Positions 8,426 through 19,455 of a DNA stretch of 64,000 nt are shown one piece after another; position 1 is the stretch's first letter, and the number at the start of each line of letters is the position of its first letter. Both the position numbers and the translations under genes were made by a program. The notes under the pieces were generated by a model. The model saw nothing but the letters and a program-made list of their open reading frames with translations. It did not search any database and had not been told where the DNA came from. Origin of the DNA: Tranquillimonas rosea. Lineage in GTDB: Bacteria > Pseudomonadota > Alphaproteobacteria > Rhodobacterales > Rhodobacteraceae. The stretch is from positions 248,001 to 312,000 of the forward strand of contig NZ_FOGU01000006.1 in assembly GCF_900111315.1 (NCBI RefSeq), in the 5' to 3' direction.

Positions 8426-9681
8426 TGACCGAACTTCCCGCACTGGAGCTGCCCGAGCATCCCAAGCTCGCCCACAACATCACGTGGTTCGCCCGCGCCT
8501 TGCGCAAGGCGGGGCTGCCCTTGGGCACCGGGCGCGTGATCGACGCGATCCGCGCGGTCGAGGCGGCGGGGTTCACCGACCGGCGCGACTTCTACTATAC
8601 TCTCCAGGCCTGTTTCGTCTCGCGACCCGAGCATCGGGCGGTTTTCGACCAGGTGTTCCGGCTCTACTGGCGCGACCCGCGGTATCTTGAGCAGATGATG
8701 TCCTACATGCTGCCGGCGGTGCGGGGCGTGCAGGAAGAGCGGCTGGCCCGCGCGGCCGAGAAACGAGCGGCGGAAGCGTTGCTCGACGGTGTCGATCGCG
8801 AGGTGCCGGAGGCGCAGGACCAGGGCGAGGAGGTCGAGATCGAGATCGACGCCTCGCGGACCATCTCTGGCGAGGAGCGGCTGCGCACGCTCGACTTCGA
8901 GCAGATGTCGACCGAAGAGATGGCGGCGGCCCGACGGCTTCTGGCGCGGATCAGCCTGCCGGTGAAACCGCTCACTTCGCGCCGGACGCGGGCCGATGCC
9001 CATGGCACGATGCCCGACTGGCGCGGCACGATGCGCGGGGCGATGCGGCGCGGCGGCGAAGTACAAGCGCTGGCCCGCCGCAGGCGGCGCCAGCGCTGGC
9101 CCAACCTCGTCGTGCTCTGCGACATCTCGGGGTCCATGTCGCAGTATTCGCGGGCGGTGCTGCACTTTCTCCACGCCGTCTCGAACCAGAAGGGTGCAGG
9201 CTGGGCGCGGGTCCATGCCTTCACCTTCGGCACGCGGCTGACCAACATCACCCGCCATTTGCGCACCCGCGACGTCGACGCCGCCCTCGCCGCCGCCGGG
9301 GCCGAGGCGCGGGACTGGGAGGGCGGCACGCGCATCGCCTCATGCCTGCACGCGTTCAACCGCGACTGGTCGCGTCGAGTCATGGGTCAGGGGGCGGTCG
9401 TCCTGCTGATCACCGACGGGCTGGACCGCGACCCGAACGGCGGTCTGGCGCGAGAGATGGAGCGGCTGCATCTATCCGCCCGGCGGGTGATCTGGCTCAA
9501 TCCGCTGCTGCGGTGGGAGGGGTTCGCGCCAAAGGCCGCGGGCATCGCCGCGATGCTGCCCCATGTCGACAGCTTTCGTGCGGGACACAGCATCGCCTCG
9601 CTCGAAGCCCTGGCCGCCGCCATCTCGCGCCCGGACGATGTCGGCGAAAAGGCGCGCCTGATGGCGTCGCTGCCGAATTAG
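8425..9681 (+). CDS. VWA-domain protein (CoxE-like)
   Basis: 418 residues, start coupled to the MoxR gene. The N-terminal half is helical and charged (glutamate-rich around 105-165). The C-terminal von Willebrand A domain has the MIDAS metal site LCDISGSMS (231-239; D-x-S-x-S at 233-237), WEGGTRIA providing the conserved Thr, and LLITDGLDRD for the later Asp. CoxE-type proteins are the partner of MoxR ATPases and help insert the metal centre of CO dehydrogenase. Length and domain order fit the CoxE family. It ends 60 bases before the OmpA-like gene; that gap holds an ECF-like promoter candidate. Confidence 0.9.
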   Translation: MTELPALELPEHPKLAHNITWFARALRKAGLPLGTGRVIDAIRAVEAAGFTDRRDFYYTLQACFVSRPEHRAVFDQVFRLYWRDPRYLEQMMSYMLPAVRGVQEERLARAAEKRAAEALLDGVDREVPEAQDQGEEVEIEIDASRTISGEERLRTLDFEQMSTEEMAAARRLLARISLPVKPLTSRRTRADAHGTMPDWRGTMRGAMRRGGEVQALARRRRRQRWPNLVVLCDISGSMSQYSRAVLHFLHAVSNQKGAGWARVHAFTFGTRLTNITRHLRTRDVDAALAAAGAEARDWEGGTRIASCLHAFNRDWSRRVMGQGAVVLLITDGLDRDPNGGLAREMERLHLSARRVIWLNPLLRWEGFAPKAAGIAAMLPHVDSFRAGHSIASLEALAAAISRPDDVGEKARLMASLPN

Positions 9682-9741
9682 AGGAACCCTTGCACGGTTT
9701 CTGGGCGTTATAGGGCACAGTCGACAGGAAAGGTGCCCGAC

Positions 9742-12105
9742 ATGCGATACTCCCTGAGAACCACCACGGCGCTCGTCGCCAGTGTGTCACTTTCGCTGCC
9801 GGGAACCTTGCCGGCGCAAGAGGCGGCCGGACCGGCGCAGGCCTGCGCCGCGGGCGACGCCGCCGCGTGCCAGCAGGTGCAGGATCCCGCGATGCTGCAA
9901 TCGCTGTGCGACGAAGGGGTGGCCGCGGCTTGCGCGATGGTCGAGTCCTCGGGCGCGGCCGAAGAGCAAGCTCCGGAGGCGACGCAGGAAGCTCCGGCCG
10001 ACAATGCCGCCGAGGGTGGCAACGCTCCGGTTGGCGAGGCGCAGGCGCCCGATCCTTCGGGCGCGGCCGAAGGGCAGGCGCCGCAAGCGCCGGCCGCTAA
10101 CGCTGCGAACGGCAACGCCCCGGCCGGCGAGGCACAGGCGTCCGATCCCGCGGCCGCGGCCGACGGTGGTGGTGCCGCGACGGACGGAAACGCACCGGCG
10201 GATGGCGGTGCTCCGGCAGACGGCGGCACGGCGGCTGAAAGCGCAACCGCTACGGATGGCGCGGCCCCGGCCGACGGGGGCGACCAGACGCCCGACGCGC
10301 CCGCCGATGCCGCGCAGAGCGCAGGCGGCGAAGCCACAGCCGAGAGCGATGGCGCGATGGCCGAGGAGCCGGCCCGGAATCCGGCTCAGGGCGAGACCGC
10401 CGCGCCGGCGGCCGAAGGCGACCTGACGTCCGACGAACCGGCGGATGCCGCGCAGATGGACGGCGGAGAAGCCACCGTCGAGAGTGAAGCCGAGGCGTCG
10501 ACGCAGACCGAAGACGGCGCTGAGACCCAGAACGGCGCCGCCTCCGGCGCGGGTGCCGGTGGCGGCGCAGCCGGGCAGGCGGGTGGCGCCGTTGGGGCGC
10601 AGGGTGGCAATGCCCAAGGGAATGCCGACAGCGCCCCGGTTGGTGGCGCCGAGGGGGCGCCCGCCACGGATGTCGATCAGACCTCGGACGAGCCTGCGGA
10701 CGCCGCGCAGCGTGACAACGGCGGCACGTCCGCGGAGAGCGACGGCGCGATGACGGATGAGCAGACCGGTGCTGCCGCGCAGGACCCGGCCGCGTCGGAC
10801 GCGGAGGATAACCAATCCTCCGATGCGCCGGCCGAGGCCGCTCAGGACGGTGCCGAAAGCGACAGCGGGGAGCAGGGCGGCGCGGACAGCGACGCCGCGG
10901 CGGGCGATGACGGCACCGAGGGCGCCGACGCCACGCCGGAGGCTCAGCAATCCGCCCCCGATCAGGCCGGGCAGGAGACTGTCGAAGACGACATCCCCCA
11001 GGTCGAGAGCGAAGCCGTCGCCGAGGGAGAGCAGACGGGCGAGGCCGACTCCAGCGCGCCGCCGGCGGCCCTGAACGCCGAGTCCGAGGCAAGCGAGGTC
11101 GAGAGCGAGACGGTGACCGAAGAGACCGCCCGCTCGAGCGACGAGGATTTCGACAGCCAGATTCAGACCGAGCAGGATCAGGCGAGCTCGGAAGAGGATG
11201 ACGAGGACGAGGGCCTAAGCACCTTCGAGCGTGCGCTCCTGGTCGGTGCTGGGGCGCTGGCGGTCGGCAGTCTCGTCAGCGGCAACCGCGAAGTGGTCAG
11301 CCGGTCCGATGACCGGGTTGTGCTCCAGCAGCCGAATGGCGAATACCAAGTGCTGAAGGATGACAACGCGCTGTTGCGCCAGCCCGGTGCCGAGGTGCGG
11401 ACAGAGAACTTCAACGACGGCTCGAGCCGTACCATCGTGGAACGCCAGGACGGCAGCCGCATCGTCACGATCCGCGATTCGAACCTGCGGGTCGTACGCC
11501 GCGTGCGCATCCTTCCCGATGGACAGGAGGTCGTCCTGATCGACGACTCGCAACAGGCCGAGCAGATCGACGTCACGCAACTGCCGCAGCCGCAGCAGTC
11601 GCGCGTCCAGAACTATGATCCGAACTCGGATGTCGAGGCGCTGCGCCGGGCCCTGCAGGCCGAGGCGGGCGTGAATCAGGCCTACACGCTGGCCCAGGTG
11701 CGTGACACCGAGCAGTTGCGGACGCTGGCCCCGGCCTTCGACCTCGACAACATCACCTTCGCCACCGGATCGGCGGCGATCACGCCGGAGCAGGCCGAAC
11801 AGCTGTCGAGCCTCGGTCAGGCGATCAGCGAGGCGATCGACGAGAACCCGCGCGAGATCTTCCTCGTGGAGGGGCACACCGACGCCGTGGGCGGTGCGGT
11901 CTACAACCTCGCCCTGTCCGACCGCCGGGCCGAATCGGTGGCGCTGGCGCTGACCGAGTACTTTGGCGTACCGCCGGAGAACCTCGTCGTGCAGGGCTAT
12001 GGCGAGCGTTTCCTGAAGGTGCCGACCGAAGAGGCAGAGCGCGCCAACCGCCGCGCGACGGTCCGCCGGGTCACGCCGCTCCTGCGCTCCGCCGCGGCGA
12101 ACTGA
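9742..12105 (+). CDS. Large acidic OmpA-family envelope protein with internal repeats
   Basis: 787 residues from ATG 9742 (AGGAAAGG eight bases upstream; the GTG at 9733 is too close to it). Signal peptide residues 1-25 ending LPAQ. Residues 26-75 contain four Cys in two AAC/CxxG-type pairs resembling a Sel1-like hairpin. Residues about 75-490 are low complexity, built from Ala, Gly, Asp, Glu and Ser, with at least four degenerate copies of a unit of the type SDEPADAAQ-xx-GG-xx-ESDGA. A hydrophobic stretch LLVGAGALAVGSLVSG follows near 500, then a beta-rich part, and a C-terminal OmpA domain (about 670-780) with FATGSAAITPEQ, VEGHTDAVG and the LSDRRAESV peptidoglycan-binding pattern. It is probably anchored to peptidoglycan. 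Its link to the flanking cox genes is unknown. Confidence 0.85.
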   Translation: MRYSLRTTTALVASVSLSLPGTLPAQEAAGPAQACAAGDAAACQQVQDPAMLQSLCDEGVAAACAMVESSGAAEEQAPEATQEAPADNAAEGGNAPVGEAQAPDPSGAAEGQAPQAPAANAANGNAPAGEAQASDPAAAADGGGAATDGNAPADGGAPADGGTAAESATATDGAAPADGGDQTPDAPADAAQSAGGEATAESDGAMAEEPARNPAQGETAAPAAEGDLTSDEPADAAQMDGGEATVESEAEASTQTEDGAETQNGAASGAGAGGGAAGQAGGAVGAQGGNAQGNADSAPVGGAEGAPATDVDQTSDEPADAAQRDNGGTSAESDGAMTDEQTGAAAQDPAASDAEDNQSSDAPAEAAQDGAESDSGEQGGADSDAAAGDDGTEGADATPEAQQSAPDQAGQETVEDDIPQVESEAVAEGEQTGEADSSAPPAALNAESEASEVESETVTEETARSSDEDFDSQIQTEQDQASSEEDDEDEGLSTFERALLVGAGALAVGSLVSGNREVVSRSDDRVVLQQPNGEYQVLKDDNALLRQPGAEVRTENFNDGSSRTIVERQDGSRIVTIRDSNLRVVRRVRILPDGQEVVLIDDSQQAEQIDVTQLPQPQQSRVQNYDPNSDVEALRRALQAEAGVNQAYTLAQVRDTEQLRTLAPAFDLDNITFATGSAAITPEQAEQLSSLGQAISEAIDENPREIFLVEGHTDAVGGAVYNLALSDRRAESVALALTEYFGVPPENLVVQGYGERFLKVPTEEAERANRRATVRRVTPLLRSAAAN

Positions 12106-12152
12106 TCGGCGTGCGCGGCAGGGTGGACACCACCGCCGTGCAGGCGCAGATT

Positions 12153-12183
12153 GGCCCCCGTCACACGTGACGGGGGCCTTTTC
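12153..12183 (+). terminator. Rho-independent terminator after the OmpA-like gene
   Basis: GGCCCCCGTCAC (12153-12164) pairs perfectly with GTGACGGGGGCC (12167-12178), followed by TTTT. It lies only four bases before the ATG of the XdhC-like gene, so that gene has no room for a normal ribosome site outside the hairpin; it may be read from an internal promoter or by leakage. Confidence 0.85.
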
Positions 12184-12186
12184 ATC

Positions 12187-13160
<974 letters not shown>

Positions 13161-13161
<1 letters not shown>

Positions 13162-14162
13162 TGGAGTTCGGAAGCGTGCCGCTCGACCGCGCCGAGGGTG
13201 CGGTCCTGGCCCATTCGCTGGCGACGCCGCAGGGGCGGCTGAAGAAGGGGCGGGTGCTGTCCGCGGCCGATATCGACGCGCTGCGCGAGGCGGGGGCCGA
13301 CGAGGTCGTCGTCGCCCGGCTTGGGGCGGGGGACGTGGGCGAGGACGAGGCCGCCCGCCGCATCGCCGCCGCCCTGGTCCCCGATGCCGACGCCGCGCGG
13401 GTCCGCGTGACCGCGGCCTCGACGGGGCGGGTGAACGTCTACGCGATCGGGCCGGGCGTGCTGGAACTCGACGCCGCGCGGGTGCACGCGATGAACCGCG
13501 TCGACCCGATGCTGACCCTCGCGACGCTTCCGCCCTACGCGGCGACCCAGGAGCGGACGATGCTGGCGACGGTCAAGGTTATCTCGTACGGCGCGGCGGC
13601 CGAGGCGGTCGACCGCGCGGCCGAGGCGGTGCGCGATGCGCTGCGGGTCCGGCCCGTGGTGATGCGGGATGCCGGGCTGATCCTGACCGATCTGGGGCAG
13701 GGACCGGGCAAGGGCGAGGCCGCGATGGAGGGGCGCCTGTCGGCGCTCGGAATGACGCTGGCCGAGACGCGCGTGGTGCCGCACCGCACCGAGGCCATTG
13801 CCGAGGCGCTGCGGGACCTGCCGGGCGAGATGGCGCTGATCCTGACGGCCTCGGCCACCTCCGATGCGGCCGACGTGGGGCCCATGGCCCTGCAGCGGGC
13901 CGGCGGGCGCGTGATCCGTTTCGGGATGCCGGTCGATCCCGGCAACCTGTTGTTCGTCGGCGATCTGGCGGGGCGGCCGGTCATCGGGCTGCCCGGCTGC
14001 GCGCGGGCGCCGGCGCTGAACGGCGCGGACTGGGTGCTTGAACGCCTCGTCTGCGGCCTGCCCGTCGGGGACGCCGAGATCGCCGACATGGGGGTCGGCG
14101 GGCTCTTGAAGGAAAGCCCCGCACGGCCCCACCCGCGCGAGCGCGCGGGCCGAAAGGGCTGA
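13161..14162 (+). CDS. Molybdopterin-binding protein (MoeA/MoaB-type fold)
   Basis: 333 residues, start overlapping the XdhC gene by one base. The N-terminus VPLDRAEGAVLAHSL and KKGRVLSAADIDALREAG resembles the first domain of MoeA-like proteins; the centre (about 170-300) has the molybdopterin-binding core, with TDLGQGPGKG, LTASATSDAADVGPMAL in place of the usual TGG motif, and PVDPGNLLFVG. The final GLPGCARAPALNGADWVLERL is typical of the variant found next to xdhC genes. Probable role: processing or handing over molybdenum cofactor (possibly a cytidylated form) for CoxL. No MobA-like nucleotidyltransferase domain is present, which some relatives have. Confidence 0.83.
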
Positions 14163-14325
14163 GCGCGGCGGCTGCCAGAAATAATTGTTGGAAAACGCGC
14201 GCCTCCCTGCAATTCTGCCGCCATCGGGAGGAGACTTCGAGGGTCCGGTGCCCGGCCGGACGGCCGTGGCGCCGGGCCCGAGAGGCCGCCCGCGCCAGGC
14301 AACCCGCCCAGCAAGGAGTGACGCG

Positions 14326-14844
14326 ATGGAACTCAAGGACAGTCGCGAGGTCGCAGCCGAAAGGCCCGTCGTCTGGGCGGCGATTCTGGACCCCGAGGTG
14401 CTGAAGGCCTGCATCCCCGGCTGCACGGAACTCGAGGGCAGCGTCGAAGAGGGTTACGCGGCGACAGTCGTGCAGAAGGTCGGCCCCGTGAAGGCCACGT
14501 TCAAGGGCACCGTCACGATCTCCGACATGGTCGAACCGACGAGCCTGACGATCACCGGCGAGGGCAAGGGCGGCGCGGCCGGATTCGCCAAGGGCGGCGC
14601 CGACGTGACCCTGACAGAGACGGACGGAGGCACGCGGCTGGACTACGACGTCGAGGCCAAGGTCGGCGGCAAACTCGCCCAGCTGGGCAGCCGCGTGATC
14701 GATGGATTCGCCAAGAAGATGGCCGACCAGTTCTTCACCCGCTTTCAGGAGGCCGTCGAAGGCCCCGCCGACCCCGACGAGGCGCCCGAGGCCGAGGAGA
14801 CGGGCGGCAAGAAGGGATGGTTCAAGCGGCTCGTCAAGAACTGA
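14326..14844 (+). CDS. coxG: CoxG-type SRPBCC protein
   Basis: 172 residues from ATG 14326 with AAGGAG upstream. It is a single START/Bet v1-like (SRPBCC) domain: ELKDSREVAAERPVVWAAI at the N-terminus, LKACIPGCTELEG (the IPGC motif common to CoxG), and VGGKLAQLGSRVIDGFAKKM before a charged tail that ends KKGWFKRLVKN. In CO-oxidising bacteria CoxG helps attach CO dehydrogenase to the membrane; the basic, amphipathic C-terminus fits that role. It precedes coxS by 42 bases, while 163 bases lie upstream, so the structural operon may have its own promoter there, though I cannot define one. Confidence 0.88.
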   Translation: MELKDSREVAAERPVVWAAILDPEVLKACIPGCTELEGSVEEGYAATVVQKVGPVKATFKGTVTISDMVEPTSLTITGEGKGGAAGFAKGGADVTLTETDGGTRLDYDVEAKVGGKLAQLGSRVIDGFAKKMADQFFTRFQEAVEGPADPDEAPEAEETGGKKGWFKRLVKN

Positions 14845-14886
14845 GGCGCCCGCCCACATAGCAAGATCGACTTTAGGGAGAGAAAA

Positions 14887-15372
<486 letters not shown>

Positions 15373-15379
15373 TCCGCCA

Positions 15380-15410
15380 CCGGCGGCCCGTTGGGGAGGC
15401 GGGCCGCCGG
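15380..15410. other. Intercistronic GC hairpin between coxS and coxL
   Basis: CCGGCGGCCCG (15380-15390) pairs perfectly with CGGGCCGCCGG (15400-15410) around a 9-base loop, with no U-tract. Probably an mRNA-stabilising or attenuating element that sets subunit ratios rather than a full stop. Confidence 0.6.
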
Positions 15411-15479
15411 ACCTGAACATTGTACGAGGACGCGGACCGGGCGGTCCCCGGCGGGCGATCCTCAGGGAGGAGTGAGATC

Positions 15480-17897
15480 ATGCCCAAGGATACCGGCATC
15501 GGCGCCAGCCCCAAGCGGCGCGAGGACGTGCGTTTCCTCACCGGCGACGGCAACTACACCGACGACATCAACGTGCACGGCCAAGCCTACGTCCATTTCC
15601 TGCGCTCGGACGTGGCGCACGGACGCATCACCAGCATCGACACGGCCGAGGCCGGGGCGATGCCGGGGGTCGTGCGTGTCTTTACCGGCAAGGATTTCGA
15701 GGGGGTCGGCTCGATTCCCTGCGGCTGGCAGGTGACGGGACGCGACGGCAAACCCATGCAGGAGCCCGCGCATCCTGTCCTGGCGCAGGGCAAGGTGCGT
15801 CACGTGGGTGATCCGATCGCCGCCGTCGTGGCCGACACCCCGGCGCAGGCTCGCGACGCCGCCGAGGCGATCATGGTCGACATCGAGGATCTGCCCGCCG
15901 TGGTCGACATGAAGGCCGCGGTGGCCGACGGCGCGACGAAGGTGCACGACGATCTCGAGAACAACCTCTGCTACGATTGGGGCTTCGTCGAGGACAACCG
16001 CGACGCCGTCGACAAGGCGATCAAGGACGCCGCCCATGTCACGACGCTGGAACTGGTGAACAACCGTCTCGTCGCCAACCCGATGGAGCCACGTGTCGCC
16101 GTCGGCGTGTGGGAGAAGGGCACCGATAACTACACGCTCTACACCACGTCTCAGAACCCGCATGTCATCCGCCTGCTGATGGGGGCCTTCGTGCTGGGCA
16201 TCCCCGAGCACAAGCTGCGCGTTGTCGCGCCGGATGTGGGCGGGGGCTTCGGCACCAAGATCTTCCATTATGCCGAAGAGGCGTTCTGCACCTTCGCCGC
16301 CAAGGCCTGCCGCCGCCCGGTGAAATGGACCGCGTCCCGGTCCGAGGCGTTCATGTCGGACGCCCACGGCCGCGACCACGTCACCAAGATCGAGCTGGCG
16401 CTGGACGCCGATCACAACTTCACCGCGGTCCGGACCGAGACCTATGCGAACATGGGCGCCTACCTGTCGACCTTTGCGCCGTCCGTTCCGACATGGCTGC
16501 ACGGCACGCTGATGGCGGGGAACTATCGCACACCGCTGATCTACGTGAACGTGAAGGCCGTGTTCACCAATACCGTGCCGGTGGACGCCTATCGTGGCGC
16601 CGGCCGGCCCGAAGCGACGTTCCAGCTGGAGCGGGTGATCGACAAGGCCGCGCGTGAGCTGGGCGTCGATCCGATCGAGCTGCGGCGGAAGAACTTCATC
16701 ACCGAGTTCCCCTATGCCACGCCGGTCGCGGTGGAATACGACACCGGCGACTATCCCGCCACGATGGACAAGCTGTCCGAGATTGCCGACCTCTCGGGCT
16801 TCGACGCCCGCCGGAAAGAGAGCGAGGCCAAGGGCAAGTGGCGCGGTCTCGGCGTGAACTGCTATATCGAGGCGTGCGGCATCGCGCCCTCGAACCTGGT
16901 GGGTCAGCTCGGCGCCCGGGCCGGTCTCTACGAAAGCGCGACGGTCCGCGTGAACGCGACCGGCGGCATCACCGTGATGACCGGCAGCCACAGCCACGGG
17001 CAGGGGCACGAGACCTCGTTCCCGCAGGTCATCGCCGAGATGATCGGCATCGACGAGAGCATGGTCGAGATCGTGCACGGCGACACCGCGAACACGCCGA
17101 TGGGCATGGGCACCTACGGCTCGCGCTCGATCGCCGTGGGCGGCTCTGCGATGGTCCGCGCGGCCGAGAAGGTCGTGAACAAGGCCAAGAAAATCGCGGC
17201 GCACCTGCTCGAAGCCTCCGACAGCGACATCGAGCTGAAGGAGGGCAAGTTCAGCGTCGCCGGCACCGACAAGTCCGTGGCCTGGGGCGATGTCACGCTG
17301 GCCGCCTACGTGCCGCACAACTACCCGCTCGAGGATATCGAGCCGGGCCTCGAGGAGACGGCGTTCTACGACCCGGCGAACTTCACCTATCCCTCGGGCG
17401 CCTATGCCTGCGAGGTCGAGGTCGATCCCGAGACGGGACAGGTCACGATCGAGCGTTTCGCCGCGGCGGATGATTTCGGTAATGTCATCAACCCGATGAT
17501 CGTCTCGGGGCAGGTCCATGGCGGGATCGCCCAGGGCGTCGGCCAGGCACTGCTCGAGAACTGTTCCTATGACAGCGAGGGCCAGCTTCTTAGCGCGTCC
17601 TACATGGACTACGCCATGCCCCGGGCGGCCGACCTGCCGATGTTCACGGTGGATCACTCCTGCCAGACGCCCTGCACCCACAATCCGCTGGGTGTGAAGG
17701 GCTGCGGCGAGGCCGGCGCGATCGGCTCGCCCCCGTCGGTCGTGAACGCCGTCATCGACGCGCTGCATTCGGGCGGCTGCAAGATCGACCATATCGACAT
17801 GCCGCTGACCCCGTCGCGGGTCTGGGCCGCCATGACCGGGGCGGCGGCCGCGGGCCACGGCACGGCCGAGGGCCGCTCGGTCGGCGGCGAGGTCTGA
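15480..17897 (+). CDS. coxL: CO dehydrogenase-like large (molybdenum) subunit, form II
   Basis: 805 residues from ATG 15480 (AGGGAGGAG upstream); the 15420 ATG lacks a site. Xanthine-oxidase-family molybdenum subunit: [20 protein letters not shown] start, [11 protein letters not shown] for cofactor contact, and [17 protein letters not shown] near the C-terminus with the catalytic Glu744. The active-site loop is AYRGAGR (370-376), the form II signature; form I enzymes have AYxCSFR with the copper-binding Cys. Form II enzymes have weak or unproven CO oxidation, so the substrate may be CO or another small aldehyde or heterocycle. The neighbouring MoxR, VWA, XdhC and CoxG genes support a functional Mo hydroxylase. 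Confidence 0.95.
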   Translation: MPKDTGIGASPKRREDVRFLTGDGNYTDDINVHGQAYVHFLRSDVAHGRITSIDTAEAGAMPGVVRVFTGKDFEGVGSIPCGWQVTGRDGKPMQEPAHPVLAQGKVRHVGDPIAAVVADTPAQARDAAEAIMVDIEDLPAVVDMKAAVADGATKVHDDLENNLCYDWGFVEDNRDAVDKAIKDAAHVTTLELVNNRLVANPMEPRVAVGVWEKGTDNYTLYTTSQNPHVIRLLMGAFVLGIPEHKLRVVAPDVGGGFGTKIFHYAEEAFCTFAAKACRRPVKWTASRSEAFMSDAHGRDHVTKIELALDADHNFTAVRTETYANMGAYLSTFAPSVPTWLHGTLMAGNYRTPLIYVNVKAVFTNTVPVDAYRGAGRPEATFQLERVIDKAARELGVDPIELRRKNFITEFPYATPVAVEYDTGDYPATMDKLSEIADLSGFDARRKESEAKGKWRGLGVNCYIEACGIAPSNLVGQLGARAGLYESATVRVNATGGITVMTGSHSHGQGHETSFPQVIAEMIGIDESMVEIVHGDTANTPMGMGTYGSRSIAVGGSAMVRAAEKVVNKAKKIAAHLLEASDSDIELKEGKFSVAGTDKSVAWGDVTLAAYVPHNYPLEDIEPGLEETAFYDPANFTYPSGAYACEVEVDPETGQVTIERFAAADDFGNVINPMIVSGQVHGGIAQGVGQALLENCSYDSEGQLLSASYMDYAMPRAADLPMFTVDHSCQTPCTHNPLGVKGCGEAGAIGSPPSVVNAVIDALHSGGCKIDHIDMPLTPSRVWAAMTGAAAAGHGTAEGRSVGGEV

Positions 17898-17902
17898 GTT
17901 CC

Positions 17903-17935
17903 GCTCCCGGCGGCCGCGGGGCGGCGGCCGGGAGC
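17903..17935. other. Intercistronic GC hairpin between coxL and coxM
   Basis: GCTCCCGGC (17903-17911) pairs with GCCGGGAGC (17927-17935); the loop can pair further. No U-tract. Second such hairpin in this operon, again in a gap of about 100 bases. Confidence 0.55.
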
Positions 17936-17990
17936 ACGATCGAAATGCGAAGCAGAGGGGCGGCGCCCCTCATGCGAGGAGAGAGACGAG

Positions 17991-18785
17991 ATGTACAATT
18001 TCGACTTCGAGCGGCCCAAGAGCGTGGCGGATGCGGTCAAGGCCCTGCAAACCGAAGAGGCCCAGCCCCTCGGCGGCGGCCAGACCCTGATTCCGACGCT
18101 GAAACAGCGGCTTGCCATGCCCTCCAAGCTGGTGAGCCTGGCCGGCATCGACGAGATCAAGGGCGTCTGCAAGGACGACCAGAACCGGCTGTGTATCGGC
18201 GGCGGTACCGTGCACCGGGTGATCGCCGAAAAGGCGATGTCCGAGGGCTTTCCCGGTCTCACCGGCCTTGCCTCGAAGATCGGCGACCCGGCGGTGCGCA
18301 ACCGCGGCACGATCGGCGGTTCGCTGGCCAACAACGACCCCTCGGCCTGCTACCCCGCCGCCGCGATGGCCACCGGTGCGACCATCGTGACCGACCGGCG
18401 CGAGATCGCGGCCGACGACTACTTCAAGGGGCTGTTCGAGACCGCGCTGGAAGAGGGCGAGATCATCACCGAGGTGAAGATGCCGATCCCCGAGGCCTCG
18501 GCCTACATGAAGTTCGAGCAGCCGGCCTCGCGCTTTCCGCTGGTCGGCGTGTTCGTCGCGCGGTTCTCCGACCGCGTGGGCGTCGGCGTGACCGGCGCGT
18601 CGGAGAGCGGTGTCTTCCGTTGGACCGAGGCCGAGCGGGCGCTCGGCTCGGACTTTTCGGCGGATGCGGTCAAGGGGCTGAGCGTGCCGGCGGACGGCAT
18701 GATCTCGGACCTGCACGGCACGGCCGAGTACCGCGCCCACCTCGTCGGCGTGATGACACGCCGCGCCGTGGCCGCCGCACAGTGA
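17991..18785 (+). CDS. coxM: CO dehydrogenase-like medium (FAD) subunit
   Basis: 264 residues with a GGAGAG ribosome site. FAD-binding signatures of the family: PLGGGQTLIPTLKQRL (24-39, the AGGQSLLP-type loop) and RNRGTIGGSLANNDPSA (the TIGGSLA-xxD loop); the C-terminal CO_deh_flav_C domain covers about 165-264 with EQPASRFPLVGVFVA. It takes electrons from CoxS and passes them to quinone or another acceptor. Length is slightly short of the usual 280-290 but complete. It ends the cox cluster before a strong hairpin shared with the convergent pmtA gene. Confidence 0.93.
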   Translation: MYNFDFERPKSVADAVKALQTEEAQPLGGGQTLIPTLKQRLAMPSKLVSLAGIDEIKGVCKDDQNRLCIGGGTVHRVIAEKAMSEGFPGLTGLASKIGDPAVRNRGTIGGSLANNDPSACYPAAAMATGATIVTDRREIAADDYFKGLFETALEEGEIITEVKMPIPEASAYMKFEQPASRFPLVGVFVARFSDRVGVGVTGASESGVFRWTEAERALGSDFSADAVKGLSVPADGMISDLHGTAEYRAHLVGVMTRRAVAAAQ

Positions 18786-18792
18786 TCCGGCC

Positions 18793-18822
18793 GCGCCGCC
18801 CGCTCCTTGCAGCGGGCGGCGC
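18793..18822. terminator. Hairpin between convergent coxM and pmtA
   Basis: GCGCCGCCCGCT (18793-18804) and AGCGGGCGGCGC (18811-18822) form a perfect 12-bp stem with a 6-base loop, placed just between the two convergent stops. No clear U-tract, so termination on either strand is probable but not certain. Confidence 0.65.
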
Positions 18823-18827
18823 CCGGC

Positions 18828-19451
18828 TCAGCTGGGCCGGGCCTTCGTCATCACCATGAGCGTCATCATTCCCAGCGGCGGGATGCTACGCTGTTCCTCG
18901 ACATGCAATTCGGGCTCCTGCAGCACCGTCTCGATGCTGAAATCGGGATGCCAGCCCAGCACGTTCGTCAACGGTGCGGTCATGCGCTCGATTGCGCCCA
19001 TGACGCCGCCGGTGCTCATGAAGTGGTTGGTGATGACGACCTTGCCGCCAGGCCGGCAAACCCGTGCGATCTCGGACATCACGCGCTCGGGCTCGGGCAC
19101 CACCGACAGGACGTGCATCGCCGCCACCGTGTCGAACTGGTCGTCCGGAAAGTCGAGATAGCGCGCGTCCATCTGGCGGAGCGACACGACGTTGTCGAGC
19201 TTCTGCTGCGCCACCTTCTCGCGCGCCTTTTCCAGCATCTCGTCGCTGTAGTCGACGCCGGTCACCGACAGGTGCGGCGCATAGTTCTCCAGCGCCAGCC
19301 CTGTGCCCACGCCAAGCTCCAGCACGCTGCCTTTGTGGCTGTTGATGATCTCGACCGCGCGGCGGCGGCCGCTCTGGGTCACCGCGCCGAAGGAACGGTC
19401 ATAAATCCGGGCCCAGCGGGCGTATGATGTGCGTACGGCGTCGATGTCCAC
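18828..19451 (-). CDS. pmtA: Phosphatidylethanolamine N-methyltransferase
   Basis: 207 residues, a small class I SAM methyltransferase. MDIDAVRTSYARWARIYD is the start typical of the Rhodobacter-type PmtA, followed by motif I LELGVGTGLAL, VTGVDYSDEMLEKAR (acidic loop) and VAAMHVLSVVPEPERVM. It converts phosphatidylethanolamine to phosphatidylcholine in three methylations with SAM at the inner membrane. It follows pssA by four bases and psd lies just before that, so one operon carries the steps CDP-diacylglycerol to PS, to PE, to PC. That context makes the assignment firm against other small methyltransferases. Confidence 0.93.
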   Translation of the reverse strand: MDIDAVRTSYARWARIYDRSFGAVTQSGRRRAVEIINSHKGSVLELGVGTGLALENYAPHLSVTGVDYSDEMLEKAREKVAQQKLDNVVSLRQMDARYLDFPDDQFDTVAAMHVLSVVPEPERVMSEIARVCRPGGKVVITNHFMSTGGVMGAIERMTAPLTNVLGWHPDFSIETVLQEPELHVEEQRSIPPLGMMTLMVMTKARPS

Positions 19452-19455
19452 TGTC

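Noticed and set aside
10010-11160. Repeats that could suggest a CRISPR or tandem array
   Set aside because: They are degenerate coding repeats in the OmpA-like gene, not evenly spaced identical repeats with unique spacers.
15462-17858. 798-codon minus-strand frame
   Set aside because: Lies exactly over coxL, with His/Arg-rich composition typical of an antisense shadow in high-GC DNA.
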